A stretch of DNA of 64,000 bases, taken from the NCBI GenBank assembly GCA_010015655.1, contig ML976740.1, positions 184,725-248,724 of the forward strand, read 5' to 3'. The notes under the pieces are model-generated. The model did no database searches, had not been told where the DNA came from, and saw only the letters and a list, made by a program, of their open reading frames with translations. Position 1 is the first letter of the stretch; each line of letters starts with the position of its first letter. This DNA is from Bimuria novae-zelandiae CBS 107.79. Taxonomy: Eukaryota > Ascomycota > Dothideomycetes > Pleosporales > Didymosphaeriaceae. Shown piece by piece: positions 15,002 through 27,342 of this stretch. The translations under genes were made by a program, and so were the position numbers.

Positions 15002-17621
15002 ATGGAGTCTCCTACCTCTTACGATGTGGAGCCCGGGAAAGGTAATGAGACCAACCAGGATGCGGGCTTACGTAGATCGTGGACAGTAGGGCCACAGAGC
15101 GAAGACACTTATACCCCAAAGCGGAGCAGCACACTCAATATTTTTGGATCTCATCAAACGTCTCGTCGCTACGTTTCCAGTCTCTCGTTGCCTAAACTTG
15201 TGTCGCCATCAACACGTACTCGACTTACGGTGGAAAAAGAGCTCTGTAGCTTCTGCGCGACCACTATTATCACATCCGATGAGAAGTGGGGAGTTCACCA
15301 TCACAGTTACGAAGAGCTCAAACAATCGGCGTTGAAAGATTGCGTTCTGTGTGATCAACTGTGCAAGGACGTGCATGGCTCAAATGTTGATCCGCTAACA
15401 TTGCGTTGGCCGCTGCATCGTTGGACGATCCGCAGCCCGGAGCGCATTGGCGATACTGAAGACGTTTTTGCTGGGCTCGTCTTCAGACCAGCCTTTGGTT
15501 TGACACCTAGGAGTTGCAACAAGCAGCTCTCGTTGCCCGAGAGAACGTTTCTCCTCTTCCAACAGAGCGGTAAGGGTTCCAATGACTTACCAATAGAAGA
15601 GACTGACAATCTCTCATAGATCCAGAGCGTATGCAGCCCTTATATTCGCTTGGCAATAGCTCATTTTCGGCACAAACCCAGCGCACAATGCGCAGATGGA
15701 CCCAAGAATGCAATGAGAACCATCCAAATTGCCAGGAAAGGGCCGACAAAGGCTTCCTTCCCACCCGACTCTTGGATGTAACTCGCAACGAAGACCGCGT
15801 CTATTTGGTTCAGAGCAACACACATGATATTCGCAAACCGTACGCCACCCTCAGCTACAGCTGGGGTAGAGTGGAGTTCACAAGGTTACAAGTAGATGTG
15901 TTACGCAGTTTCGTGCAGGAAGGCATCCCTGTAAGCGATGTCCCTAAATCGATCCAGGAAGCTATCGCCGCCACTAGAATGATAGGTTTACAATACATCT
16001 GGATAGATAGCCTTTGCATCATACAGGACTCTCCTGAAGACTGGTCGATTGAAGCGTCTCTTATGCTTCAAGTGTATAGAAACTCTTTCGTCAATTTTGC
16101 GGCTACCGATACAGCGGGAGCTGACGGTGGTATGTTCCGGAAAAGGAATCCGCGAGCTTTGTTCGACGCCGAATGCCAGGGGCAGCCCAATTCGAGGATC
16201 TTTGGCAACGCTATTTGGCGGATAGTTCCAAAGGCTCTTTGGGGCGAGCACGTTCTGAGTGCGTCTTTGAATACACGCGGCTGGGTTTTTCAAGGTAAGC
16301 CGAGGCAACATTGCAAGACATCGACGTACAACACATCCTAGCATTCTTTATGTCAGACACATGGTCTGGTGACTCATTGTACTAAATGTACGATTGGCTG
16401 ACGTTTCCACCAGAGAGACTCCTGTCCCCGCGCCTACTTCATTTCACGAAAGACCAGGTATTCTGGGATTGCGCGACCATGAGCGCGTGCGAAACATTTC
16501 CTGGCGGTCTCCCGCAACCACTGGATACAGGAAGCAATGATAGGTACTGGCGCTGGAAGCTTCAGGACTCCTCTAACCTAAACTTTTTTCTCCCAACGGT
16601 GGTCGACCAGTCCTTGGAACAATTCTGGCGTAACGCGATTCGAACCTACTCAGTGTGCCGGTTGACTGTGAGGCAAGACAAGCTCATCGCAATTTGGGGC
16701 ATAGTCCGTTTCCTTATCGGTGCTCTCCGTGAGAGATACGCAGACGGTATGTGGGAAAGGAATCTTGAAGAGCAGCTCGCATGGTACGTGGTTGGGACGC
16801 AGCAAGGTGATGGAAGGGCCTCAGAGCGACCCAGCGGGGTTGACATACCAACATGGTCATGGGCATCGGTGGATGGCGAGATCGTGCTTCCCGACCGATT
16901 TGCCGCTGTCAGGGATTACCAGGTCGTCAGTCACGATGGTACTCAAATCATATTCAACCTGTATGGCCCGTACAGTGATCGGAAGGAAGGACCACGCACA
17001 TGGGTAGAGCAGCTACAGCTATATGAGACCAGAATGAAGGAGATCGACGAGCTCCGTCTGGGCGGACCGCGGCCACCCCGGCAACAATCTCCTGGCACAC
17101 CTGACGAGGATCCTGATTACGACCCGTTTTCGTCGCCAATACCTCGTCTCAGAAACCATTCAATTGCTATCATGGGACACATTGGGAGAATTCACTTACA
17201 CAACATGCCTTCTGGGAAGGAATGGACTTTGACTTCGATCCACGAGTATACTGACGGATCGGAACAATACGGTGTTATCGAGGCGTTCCCAGACGTTGAC
17301 CCCGGTCACTCAACAAGAATCAACGACTACCTCGACGAGACTCTCTTTCTGGTCCTTGCCATGAGCATGGTCTATTCGGAAGGTCATCGTGGACGCCGAA
17401 TCGAAGACTCAACCGACACGTGCACCGGCGTGGGGCTATTAATCGACTACAAAGGTGGAGACCGTACCACTTGCAAGGGTCACTTTGTCAGGACAGGAGC
17501 ATTTCGATTCACCGGAGTGAGGTTCAGTATATTCCGGGCGGCATTCATACAAGATTCTGCTGAGCTTGGGATCTTCGGCGACTATGATCCTGAGAAAGGG
17601 CATAAGATCTGGTTGGACTGA
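15002..17621 (+). CDS. HET-domain (heterokaryon incompatibility) protein
   Basis: Three exons (15002-15569, 15620-16294, 16414-17621) with GT-AG introns of 50 and 119 bp give 816 aa. The HET domain (PF06985 type) spans about aa 263-420 and shows its three usual blocks: YATLSYSWG (aa 264-272), IGLQYIWIDSLCIIQDSPEDW (around aa 312-332) and NTRGWVFQERLLSPR (from aa 407), the last block lying across the second intron. The ~190 residues before it contain a Cys pair (CSFC) and CVLCDQLC of unknown role. The C-terminal half includes DIPTWSWASVDG, common in this family, and no second named domain. Proteins of this class trigger cell death after fusion of unlike hyphae or act in innate-type recognition. 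The partner is unknown. The gene looks intact. Confidence 0.92.
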
Positions 17622-18200
17622 AAACCGTAGCCACAAATCTGGCAACGGTTTCTTTTCTTTTGTCAACAAATCAGTCTCACCTTTCAAGCATAAGATCACC
17701 TTCTGGTGAACAACAGCACACCCGGCGCAGTGGACCACCCGGGCATAAGCCACGTTTACAAAAGATTTCAACGCATCCTAGTTCCTAGATAGGTCTTTCC
17801 GTCCCCATCAAGCCCACACATCCGATCTACCAGCGCGTCAATCTGGACCTCCTTCTCCGCTAGGGAACGGGTTCAACACTCAAATTACATTTCGAACGAT
17901 ATGTCAGCGTCACCACCGGCGCGATCGTGAGCCAACTGCCTAGCACCTTCTCCATCCGTGAATCCCCATCGATTCAACACGCCTCTACTATGCACTTCCC
18001 GGCCACCAATTCTTCCACTTCCCACCACAATCTCACCAGCTCATAATCCTCAAAAAGAGCACACTTGCTCAGCATCCAGCCCCACGGTTCTCCTTGCCAC
18101 GTTCTCACTCCATGGGCGCTCGCCAGCTGTGAAGTCTTGCACTGCGCACCCAGTAATAGCAGTGATATCTACGCATGTGCGATGGCGATCCGAGGAAGGA
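17622..18200. other. Intergenic region
   Basis: About 580 bp between the HET stop codon and the hAT insertion. Composition is ordinary, C/T-rich in places. I see no gene or structured element. Confidence 0.5.
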
Positions 18201-18208
18201 GTGTTGAG
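18201..18208. repeat. Left 8-bp target-site duplication of the hAT element
   Basis: GTGTTGAG, repeated exactly at 21206-21213. It fits the nTnnnnAn preference of hAT transposases (T at position 2, A at position 7). Confidence 0.9.
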
Positions 18209-21205
18209 CAGAGCTGGCAACAAGCAAGTCGACTTGATAACTTGACTTGATTGACTTGATTGTAGCAAGTTAATCAAGTTAATTAGGGAGGCAAAAGTTA
18301 TCAAGTTAATTAAGTAAATTATGCCTATTTAATTAACTTAATTAGCAGACTTAATAGGCTATAATATAGGGGTAACTATAGGTTGTAGGCGTTGGGGGGA
18401 TCCTGCGTAGGTAAATCTTAACTTAAGGTATATTAGACTTACCAGCGTTAGAGCCTAGCGCTGCCTAATATAGTATAGCGCCAATCATCTAATATCTCTA
18501 CTACCTTAACCTACCTCCTACCCTCTACTAACGCCCTCCTCTATCAATATAGCGTTGCCTAATCGCTTAGAGGGCATAAACCGTAACCTCTCTTAAGTTT
18601 TTAGCTAGCGGCTTAAAAGCGAGGCGTTATAAACCCTCCCTAAAGATGGCGGCACTAATATAGCTACTAACGCGCCGTTAGAGCTGGACGCCGACGAGAG
18701 CTCTATAGGCAACGCGTAATTAGCTACTAATAGTAATATTAAAGATAACGACAATAATTACAATAGTATTAATTAGCAACGCTTGCTAGGTTATTATAAG
18801 CTATCTCTCGCCCTAAAGCGCAGTTAAAAGAGCTAGGTTTAGTAATATAGGTATTGCCTTTAGCACTATAAACAACACCGCCTATATTAGCTCTACTATT
18901 ATTGCCACTTCTATAAGTAACTAAATAGGTTCTACTAGGCTAATTAATTAATAATATTAATCGCGCGCTATCTCGTAGAGCGTAAAGCTAAGCACTACGT
19001 TAATAAGGGTGGCTAAAAGTCTACCTCTTGCACGATAATAATAACGTTATCCTTTTAGTTATCCTTACTCGCCTATATCTACTATAAAGACCTTATAGTA
19101 TCTTAAGGCGTTACTAACCTTATCGCGTTAAGCTTCTTGCGCACGAGTTTCCTATAATTAGTGCTTAATTAGGTAGTAATAGATAACTAGGCGCTCTTAG
19201 TAATTAAGGGCGTAGCTTTTCGCCACATGTTACGGTAGGCTAACCCATTAGCTAAGGCGGAGATATAGAGATCTCACAACACCTTGCAAGCCTATATAAT
19301 TACGAAGTATAAGTTTTATATACCTGCTATTATTAATTATTTACAAGACGCGTGATCGGCCATCTATATCTCCTTTAATAATTAGACGTTAACAGGCGGT
19401 AAATAGGCGCTAATAGGTATCTACGTCTACTATTTTAATAGCGATAGTAACCCTCGCGATTACGTATTAGGCCTGCTATCGCTAATAGGCCAACATACAG
19501 GCGCTAATATTACTACTATTATTAACGCCACGCTTAAAAGCTTTAAGATATCCGCCTATAGCTTAGGTTACTTTGTCCTTAATAATGCTACTAACAACGA
19601 CGCTATAATTAACGCCCTAGCTATTAAATATAACTTTAACGCCCGCTATTAGCGTCTGCGTTACGCTTGCTATATAATTAATTTTATAGTCTAATAAATT
19701 ATCTTTAGTAAAGATCGCGACGCCTTTAATAACGCGGATAAGTATCTTAATAATAAGATAGCGTTTTTCGAGGAGTAGTAATAGGCTAGCCTATTAGGCG
19801 TACTTATTAACGTCGTTGCCTCTATTTGCACCCCTTAAGCTCGCCAGCTTCTTAAATAGTATTAGGTAACCTATAACGCCTAATTAGGTGGTAATAATAA
19901 GCTAAAGACGTTAGAGATTATTAAGCTAGTAAAGATAAGATAGAATTTTTATTATAACTATTTTACATGCGCGCTTGAGCTCCGCGCACCCCTTAATAAT
20001 TATATTAACTATAAGCTTGTTAAGTATTATTACTATAGTACCCGATAACGTAATAATATGCCTAATATTAAGCAACGTTGGTTTATTAAAAAAGATAGCC
20101 TTACTACTAAGGACTAAGTAATAATTATAGAGTACTAAAGGATCCTATAACTATTTAAAGAAGCCACTATTTATATAGAGGGTAGGGGTGTGGCTGGCAC
20201 GTTAGGTGCGATATAGGAGGTCCTCCCTACGCTCTTATAGCTTGCTACTACCCTTAATAAGATGCTCTTTTAATATAATAACGTTGACTTTAATAACGTT
20301 AATGCCCCGAAGGACCACATAAAAGCTACCTATAATATGGCTTACACGAAGATCCTTAAGTACCTATATAAGCTAAAGGACGCCCTAGCATATTACGCGG
20401 CTTGCCGTCTCCACCCACACACAAAAGGCCTCATGGATAAGATATGGGCTGTACCGCTTAATTACGACGAGGATCTCTATAAGGGGTGTTACACCTATAA
20501 AGGCTGGCTAAATAATTGCCATGTTGGCTTTTAACGCTTATAGTTAGAGTTCAAAGATACCGTATCTCCTATTAGTACGCTAGAGCCTCTACCGAAGAAG
20601 GCACGTACTAGGCTATTTAGTAGCTAGTTAGACTTTGTAAGAGCCACCCTATAAAGTGACAACGCCCGCCCAGTTCTCCGCCGTAATAAGTTCGAGCGGT
20701 GGATAATTAAACTATCTATACTAGAGGACTCCCTATTTGCGCGCAACCCGCTACTTTATTAAATAAGTAAGACTAATAAGTATTCTGTCTTATCGCGCTT
20801 TGCTCTTAATATCCTTAGTATCCCCGCTACTGCTACTAATTATAAGAGGACTTTCTTGGAGTTAGGTAATTTATTAGAGACGAGATAATTATGTATAAAG
20901 GTGGATCTTCTATCTACGCTATAATTACTACGCAGCTAAAAGCGCCTTAGCTTAAAGTCTATAATAATAGTAAATAATTAACGTACTAACGCTATTACCC
21001 CTAATAAGCTAGAGACTATCTATAAGATCTACGGCGGTTAATTGCCCTTAATTAGCTTAGCAAAGTTATTAATTAAGTCAATTAAGTTAACAAATCGAGC
21101 CTGATTTACGCTATTAAGTCAATCAAGTTAAGCAAAAGCCACCATATCGGTCAATTAATCAAGCAATTCACCTCAACTTGATTGACTTGCTTGTTGCCAG
21201 CTCTG
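18209..21205 (+). mobile_element. hAT-superfamily DNA transposon, complete but RIP-dead
   Basis: A 2997-bp element is bounded by matching terminal inverted repeats beginning CAGAGCTGGCAACAAGC. The first 22 bases of each end are identical in inverted orientation. Perfect 8-bp duplications flank it. Both ends carry clusters of subterminal TTGATTGACTT/AAGTTAATCAA-type motifs, which hAT transposases usually bind. The interior is heavily TA-enriched, with frequent TAA and TAG replacing Gln and Trp codons, so it has been through RIP. A hAT transposase C-terminus is still readable on the plus strand. The element cannot move by itself, but its ends look intact enough for mobilisation in trans if a related source exists. 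Confidence 0.92.
20337..20885 (+). pseudogene. hAT transposase relic with hATC dimerisation domain
   Basis: One frame can be followed across this span despite several stops. First comes YYAACRLHPHTKG, the YaA..LHP block of the RNase H-like core of hAT transposases. About 110 codons later comes KFERWI, NPLLY followed by a stop (normally W) and then SRFALNILSIPATATNYKRTF, which is the hATC dimerisation domain (family form ...DILSIPATS.ECERTFS...). Cys and Asp positions of the family are Tyr and Asn here, and the Trp is TAG; all are single transitions. The upstream portion is too decayed to translate usefully. Confidence 0.8.
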
Positions 21206-21213
21206 GTGTTGAG
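21206..21213. repeat. Right 8-bp target-site duplication of the hAT element
   Basis: GTGTTGAG, identical to 18201-18208. Confidence 0.9.
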
Positions 21214-22005
21214 AGCAACAAATGCTCCACTGCGGGGCGGCCGGAGTCATCTAGGCACCAGAGGCAGAGAAGGCTTTCACGCGAGAGTACGAGCGGGATC
21301 AGACTGGGATTGTGTAGAGCGAGACAGTGCGAAGTAGTGGACCTCGTGCCTTACGCTTTGCGGACAGGTCAGGTCAACGAGACATGCCCTGCTACTTTGG
21401 GGGACATTTCAACGGGCATTCTCTCTAGGAATGCGTTGGAAAGTTTGAATATGTTTACATTTGTATACAAGTTACACTACTATGCCAATGCTTGGGCGTG
21501 TCTTCGCGTTATCGCGGTCGTATCGAACAGATTTCATCACGTGCATACAACCGAGTTCCCTTACTGCATTGTTCCCTCCCCGCTGGACGAAGATTCACGA
21601 GCAGTTCTTGCGTAGGTTCACATGGGTTGGTATACTGCTTCTGCTTCTTCCTCTTCTTCTTCTGTCGCGCTACTATAGAGCACGTTTTGCTCTACGGTGT
21701 CCTCCTCAGTGGCTATTTCTTCTGCGGTGGCCTCGGACGCATTTTGCTCCAAGAAAGCTTGGGCCGATAAGTCTCCTGTGTTGGCCCAGAACCTGCTTTG
21801 TATCATCGTATTGGCCATCACATGTCTAGTGGTGTCGTTCGAACTATGTGCCACGACTTGCTTCCTTCACTGTTCGCCGATTACTCTTTACAGCGCGACG
21901 CCGCAGCCTTAAAGTTCGTTTGAAGCACCTAGCACCGACGGGCTCGATGTTTGGTGGCGACTTTACAGGCTGTTGCAGTCCTCATGGCGACGGCCGATGA
22001 TGGAC
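21214..22005. other. Intergenic region downstream of the hAT element
   Basis: GC-balanced DNA with a short TTC/TTCTTCC-rich tract near 21640-21665 and no convincing gene. It includes the 3' side of the membrane-protein gene. Confidence 0.45.
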
Positions 22006-22305
22006 GGGAGACGGTACTTCAAGCGTGGCTCTTCGTGTAGGACGGGATTCGCGTTCAATGTCCGCCTGACGCAGTTACAAGGGTGATGGAACTTCAAGGG
22101 TAGCTCGGCGCGCGGGTAAGCGACCGCGATCGATTTCCGGAAATGCTGCCCTCGTGGGAGAAGGTACTTCAAGGGTAGCGCGCCGAGCTGGAGTCCGTCC
22201 TGAGTCTTGGTCTGGAAACCTGGCATATGTCGATGACGGGACCTCGAGCGTGTCGCGACGTGTTGTTATTCTCTCTGGACTTTCGGAAAACTGTCCTTGT
22301 CCCAG
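22006..22305 (-). repeat. Four tandem 75-bp units at the 3' end of a gene
   Basis: Four units of 75 bp start at 22006, 22081, 22156 and 22231. On the minus strand each encodes a ~25-residue repeat ending in (R)ATLEVPSP preceded by a basic LPARR or TTRR segment. The first three units (from high coordinates) lie inside the membrane-protein frame. The stop codon TAA at 22075-22077 falls between the third and fourth. Confidence 0.85.
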
Positions 22306-23932
22306 TACTGGGCTTGTGGTCGGGCTGCCATCAAAGTCTGGGAAAGTGGAAGCAGTTGCCGAAGGGCTAGCGGCTCTGGAGCTCTCTTCGCGGAGCACCA
22401 CATCTCTCCGAATACTGTACTGTCTCTTGAGTTCTAACAACTCGGGGTTACGCTGAGCTTCACCGGGAATTTCCGGAAACTCCCGGGCTCTGCTGTTGTT
22501 GTAGGCCCTTTCATCGTATTTGTTGTGTGCTGCTGATCCAAGCTTATCGCCGGCTTTCTGTAGCATCTCTCTAACTTTCCGTCTGCCACCTGGGTCTGTG
22601 GACCTGCGAGGATGGGTAGTTTCAGTTGCACCTGTATCATGCGATCTCCGCAAGTGCAGATCTGTGCCGTCATCGCTCAGGCTTATATGGCTAGGAGCAT
22701 CATCACTATCATCTTCGACTGTGACTATCGGACGGAGATGACTGCCACAAGTGCACTCGCCGCCACCTCGGGAACTTCCTGTTTGGTTCTCTTCCTCTGT
22801 CATGAAAAGAACGTAGAGCGATCCGAGGGCAGCCAAGACCGTGCCAGCAATTGGACCCCACTGTCCAACGCTGGTGATAGGCTCGGTCTCCCATCGAAGT
22901 TGGGGACTGAAAAAATTGATCTCTCCCACAATCAGGATGGTGATGATGGCGCCGCCGAAGAGTGGCACTTCGATGAGTCTCAGCACACGTCGAATAGTGC
23001 CGTTGATACCTTCCATGTGCTCCTCGGTTGCGCCATTTGTTCCTTCTATGGGCTGATTGGTACTATTTACTTCGGCCTGCTCGCGATGTCGGAAGCGCCG
23101 TTTCCAGTGGAGCGCGAGAATCTTATCGAACGTGAAAATCATTGAAATAACGGCGGGGATACAACACGCGGTGGCGAGCAGCATGCCCGTGTTGAACGTG
23201 AGAATTGTGGGTACGGGAATGACGCCAATGTTGGCAGCTGGGCCAGCGCGCAATGGGGAGTAAATTTGTTCTTCATTGCAGACCAACCCGCAGGTCTGAT
23301 TACCGCCATATGGAAAGTCCTTCCCTCCTCGAACTCCAGGAGTCGGGCATTCAACTGAGCTCACACGGTAGAATTCCACGGCAAGGGCGAGCAAACCGAC
23401 AAGGGTGAGAGCTATCCAGAGGAATATCAAGTTACGGCCTGGGTCGTAAAAGTACGTTTTCGACATTCGAACGGTGAGTGGGGCCGCTAGCATAGCTATG
23501 GAACACACTTGGAAGGCTCCATAAATATCCATGTCCACAACGCCTAGAATACAAAGTCAGTGGGTTGAGGAACGTCAAGAGCTGGGCAAGTGGGCAGATC
23601 GGACCATTGAGATGTAGCGACGCGAGCACGAGGGCGTGTAATGAAGCCACAGCGGGCAGCAGCAACGCCGCAGCCAAGCACGCCTTTCGCAGCCACACAA
23701 TGTTGCGTGCAAGTACACAGGCTGCGACAAGAACATAATAGCTGGTTTCGTGAGTAGTTTTTTCTTTGCGTGGAGTCTGGGACGGTACATACAGCACCCG
23801 AGAGCCTGGGCCATATTGACCGGAGACCGGCCAAGCACACACAACCTTCAGCGCATGGTTGGCAGTATAATTGCCTTGGGCTGCTCGAATTGCGAGCTCA
23901 GCCAGTTCTGGTGCTGGGAATAAGGCAGGCAT
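22075..23932 (-). CDS. Fungal multi-pass membrane protein of unknown function
   Basis: Two exons (23932-23605 and 23543-22075) with a 61-bp intron give 598 aa. The intron has an AG acceptor and CTGAC branch site but a weak GTCCGA donor. About six hydrophobic segments are visible: one in exon 1 (YYVLVAACVLARNIVWL on to aa ~109), then DIYGAFQVCSIAMLAAPLTV, NLIFLWIALTLVGLLALAV, the stretch around GMLLATACCIPAVISMIF, LFGGAIITILIVGEINFF and IAGTVLAALGSLYVLFM. Two Cys-rich loops sit between TM3 and TM4 (SSVECPTPG, CGLVCNEE). A long hydrophilic, probably cytosolic tail contains CTCG, DDSDDAPSH and, at its end, 25-residue ATLEVPSP repeats. Similar proteins occur widely in ascomycetes without an assigned role. 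The stop codon cuts the repeat array. The start was chosen as the first ATG giving a continuous frame into the intron. Confidence 0.75.
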
Positions 23933-24348
23933 TCCTTAAGGGATAGCACCTAGAGTGGACCACAACGGCTAGGGACAAGTCCATGAGGAACAACGGTAGG
24001 AAGGCTGACAGCAAAGAAGAAGCAATGCTGTATTTGAGCCTCATGCAAAGAGACACCTCAGACGGTGACCGGAAAATGAGGCCGAGCGCACGAGCTGATG
24101 ACCACCGTCATCGAGGCTGTGCTCGTTTGCTGCAGATCTGGAGGAACGCTTGCGGAGGAGCGAACCATCTGTGGAGGAAGGAACCACGCTAGACCTCGCT
24201 AAGCCATTTAAAAAACCGGTGAGTTACAAGGCCCGCAGCCCTAAAGGTAAACCACATCTCATGACAACGCAGTCGCGTACGATTCACTGCGCCCTCTACT
24301 TCCTCTGTTAAGTGCCTTGAAACAGCGCCTGGCCAGCGCATCGCTCAA
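23933..24348. promoter_or_regulatory. Divergent promoter interval
   Basis: 416 bp between the start codons of the minus-strand membrane protein (23932) and the plus-strand ArsB/NhaD-like transporter (24349). The head-to-head arrangement suggests shared control. No specific motif is called. Confidence 0.5.
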
Positions 24349-26419
24349 ATGGCATCTAGTGAAGGCGACAACCCGCCCAGCATCGACACGAGCGACATTC
24401 GGTCTTGGCGCTCCATCATCACCCTCATCGTGTTCGTCCTCACCAACATCATTGTTCTTTTTCCCTTCCATATTTCCGTTCCAGTGCCCATACTGGTCCG
24501 AAATGGGTTTCTCAGAGCGCTTGCTTCCATGCGCATCATCGCGCCTCGCGGGCCGACTCGGCGCAGCGTCGATTCGAAGTGTATGTGGATGAGGTTTCCA
24601 GTGAATTTTGTCACGGCTCCATTGATAGCGGACCTGTTTCTGCTGGCGATATTAGCCATCGGTCGGCAAGAGGTGCACGATGGGACTGTGGGGGCCAATT
24701 CTATTAGTCCCCTCGACATAATGGCTTTCTTCGTATCATTGGCGTACATCGCCATATCCATCGATGCGTCTGGACTGATCCGGTATCTTGCCTTCAGAGT
24801 GCTGAAATGGGGAGGTAAAGTGGGCCACCGACTCTTCTTTTACCTCTACGCCTTCTTCTTCGTCCTCACGGCATTCATTGGAAATGACCCCGTCATCCTC
24901 TCTGGTACCGCTTTCCTGGCTTACATGACGCGTGTTTCCTCGAACATCCTCCACCCTCGAGCTTGGATTTACACCCAGTTTACGGTTGCCAATATGGGGT
25001 CGGCAATCCTAGTGTCGTCCAATCCAACCAACTTGGTCCTAGCCGGAGCCTTCAATATCAAATTCATCAACTACACGGCCAACATCATTGTACCTGTGGT
25101 CATCACGGCTGTTGTACTCTTCCCGTTCCTGTTGTACATTGTCTTTGCAGACGAGTCACTCATCCCTGTTTCCATCAGTATGCATGAGCTGCCAGACGAG
25201 CTCAAGAACAAGAAGCCGGTCAATCCAAATATTCCCAACGCCCGTGCAAACATGGAAGAGCAGGAGAACGAACACCTCAATGACGAAGCAGGCCAGCTAC
25301 TTTCGCTCGAAGAGATTATGAATCCGTTCCTTGACAAGAAGGGTGCCGCCTTTGGGGGCCTCATCATGGCTGCGACGCTCATCGCAGTGCTTGCACTGAA
25401 CGCCGCGTCCCAATCAAGCGGCGAGCATCCCGTGTTCTGGGTGACTGTTCCTGCGGCTGTTGTTATGATAGTCTTCGATTTAGCCTGGGGCTGGATTAAC
25501 CGCAAAGAGACGAGAGACATTGCACGCCAAGGTCGCGAGCGGATCGAAACTTATCACGCAGAAAAGCAGCAAAAAGATCAATTACAACCGATTCAGGAAT
25601 CACCTTTGATGGTCCCGTCCGAGTCAGACATCATTACCAATTCTGAGAAAGGTCCTGCAGACGACACGCCCTCGCAACAGGCATCAGCGACAGCGGTGAC
25701 TGAGAAGGATCGCACTAACGGTCCGCCCACGACGGAGGAAGTCGAAGAAAATGGATCATCCACTCCAACGACGCTATCATCACTCACTATGAAGATGTGG
25801 CGATGGGCGCAAGAGACTTTTCCTACATCTACCACAGTACTCGCACATCTTCCCCTCGCCCTCGTACCTTTCGCGTTCTGCATGTTTGTTCTGGTCCAAG
25901 CACTTGTGTCCCACGGTTGGATAGCAGTATTCGCCTACGGCTGGGACCACTGGGTGTCGAAGACCGGGACGGTGGGCGCAGTAGGTGGCATGGGCTTTCT
26001 CTCTGTGATCCTCTGTAACGTAAGTTCAATGACTAAGCGCTTTTTCAACATGCTGATACGATGATATGTAGTTTGCTGGCACGAATATCGGCACCTCGAT
26101 TCTGCTCTCCCGCGTGATCCAAGCCTGGCGAGTCATTCACCAACAGGCCGGTGCATCGCCCATTTCGGACAGGACTTACTGGGGCACCATCTACAGCATG
26201 GCACTGGGAGTCAACTATGGCGCCTTTAGTGCTGCCTTCTCTGCGTCGCTCGCCGGTCTGCTGTGGCGCGATATCTTGGCTCGTAAGCATATTCGCGTCA
26301 GCAGATTGGAATTCGCACGGGTGAATCTACCCATCATTGCGATAAGTATGGTGGTAGGCAGCGTGGCGCTCATTGCGCAAATCTACATCATGAGAAGCAG
26401 TGAACCTTACGATAGATAG
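24349..26419 (+). CDS. ArsB/NhaD-type ion transporter (arsenical pump-like permease)
   Basis: Two exons (24349-26019 and 26072-26419) with a 52-bp GT-AG intron give 672 aa. The protein is a chain of roughly 11-12 hydrophobic segments. The signature of the ion-transporter superfamily stands in the first half: FIGNDPVILSGTAFLAYM, then ILVSSNPTNLVLAGAFNI. In the second half LCNFAGTNIGTSILLSRV spans the splice site. It mirrors the first motif, as expected for the inverted-repeat fold of ArsB, NhaD and CitM proteins. A hydrophilic loop of ~150 residues (roughly aa 400-500, Glu/Ser/Thr-rich) lies between the halves and is typical of fungal members. Likely role: export of arsenite or exchange of sodium, dicarboxylate or another anion at a membrane. 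Substrate cannot be settled from sequence. It appears intact. Confidence 0.88.
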
Positions 26420-27342
26420 AAGGCAGACGGATCTATCTCGTCTCTGGCGAGTGTACTTTGCCTTTCGTACTTGCCAACTATTCACGAATATTTAGTTGGC
26501 AATGTCACCCCACCACACCGATGCCTCCATTGTGTACTGCTTCCAAGGTCCATAATCTGACACGTGTTAAGGATCTCACCTGAGCAGCTGCCCAAATCGC
26601 AAAATGAGAATTCGCTCCTACTCGCGCAGCATCATAAGCTTGGGTGATCTCAGCTTCCAATGCACACCACAATTACCGACACCCATCCGTAAAAATTTCC
26701 CACCCACCTCCCTACGTACCGCTGCCTTTCGTGCTTTTGCCTTACTTGTTTTGTTTTTATCGAGCCTGATGTACCTCAAATGTTGGAGCTACTAGGGGAG
26801 CTTACGAGGTAGGAGCTCCCGTCATCGGGTGTCTCAGCGACGTCTCAACACGGCAAGCACGACGTTCTATACACTGCACGCTTCCAACTTCATTCTACCA
26901 CCTTCCCACAGATCCCACCCTGCAGTACATCACCTCCTCCTATCACGCACATACACGCATTGCAGCACGAAAAATCCTGATTCCTATCATTGCATTGACA
27001 TATAGGAATGGAGGGAAAGAACACCTGTAAAGGCCCCGAAGCAGGCGCGCAGCCAGTTAAGCTATTTACATTTGAAGCGAACAAAATTGCCCGCGTGGAC
27101 TGACCGCAGATCAGATCCTCCCGCACACGGGCGCCTTCCGAGAAAGACAAAGATGCTATCAGATCCCTACTCCTGCCGCGCGAGGCTGCCCGGCAGCTCG
27201 ACACAGGCATGCTGAAGCGCCAAGGTGCATTATGCAAGAAACGCAAATGCGGACGGAAGTTTTCGAAAGAAGCAAGAAGAAAAAAGATGAGGGCATGACG
27301 GTATGCGGAACCGGTTGCACCGTGGAACGGATAGCAGAAAGC
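26420..27342. other. Convergent intergenic region
   Basis: This lies between the stop codons of the ArsB/NhaD-like gene (plus) and the CAP gene (minus), so it holds both 3' UTRs. No coding signal, repeat or RNA gene was recognised. Confidence 0.5.

Noticed and set aside
16630..16650. GATTCGAACC resembling a tRNA T-arm
   Set aside because: It falls inside the HET coding frame, with no acceptor stem or anticodon arm around it.
24345..24761. 138-codon minus-strand frame opposite the ArsB/NhaD gene
   Set aside because: Antisense shadow of a confidently assigned transporter exon.
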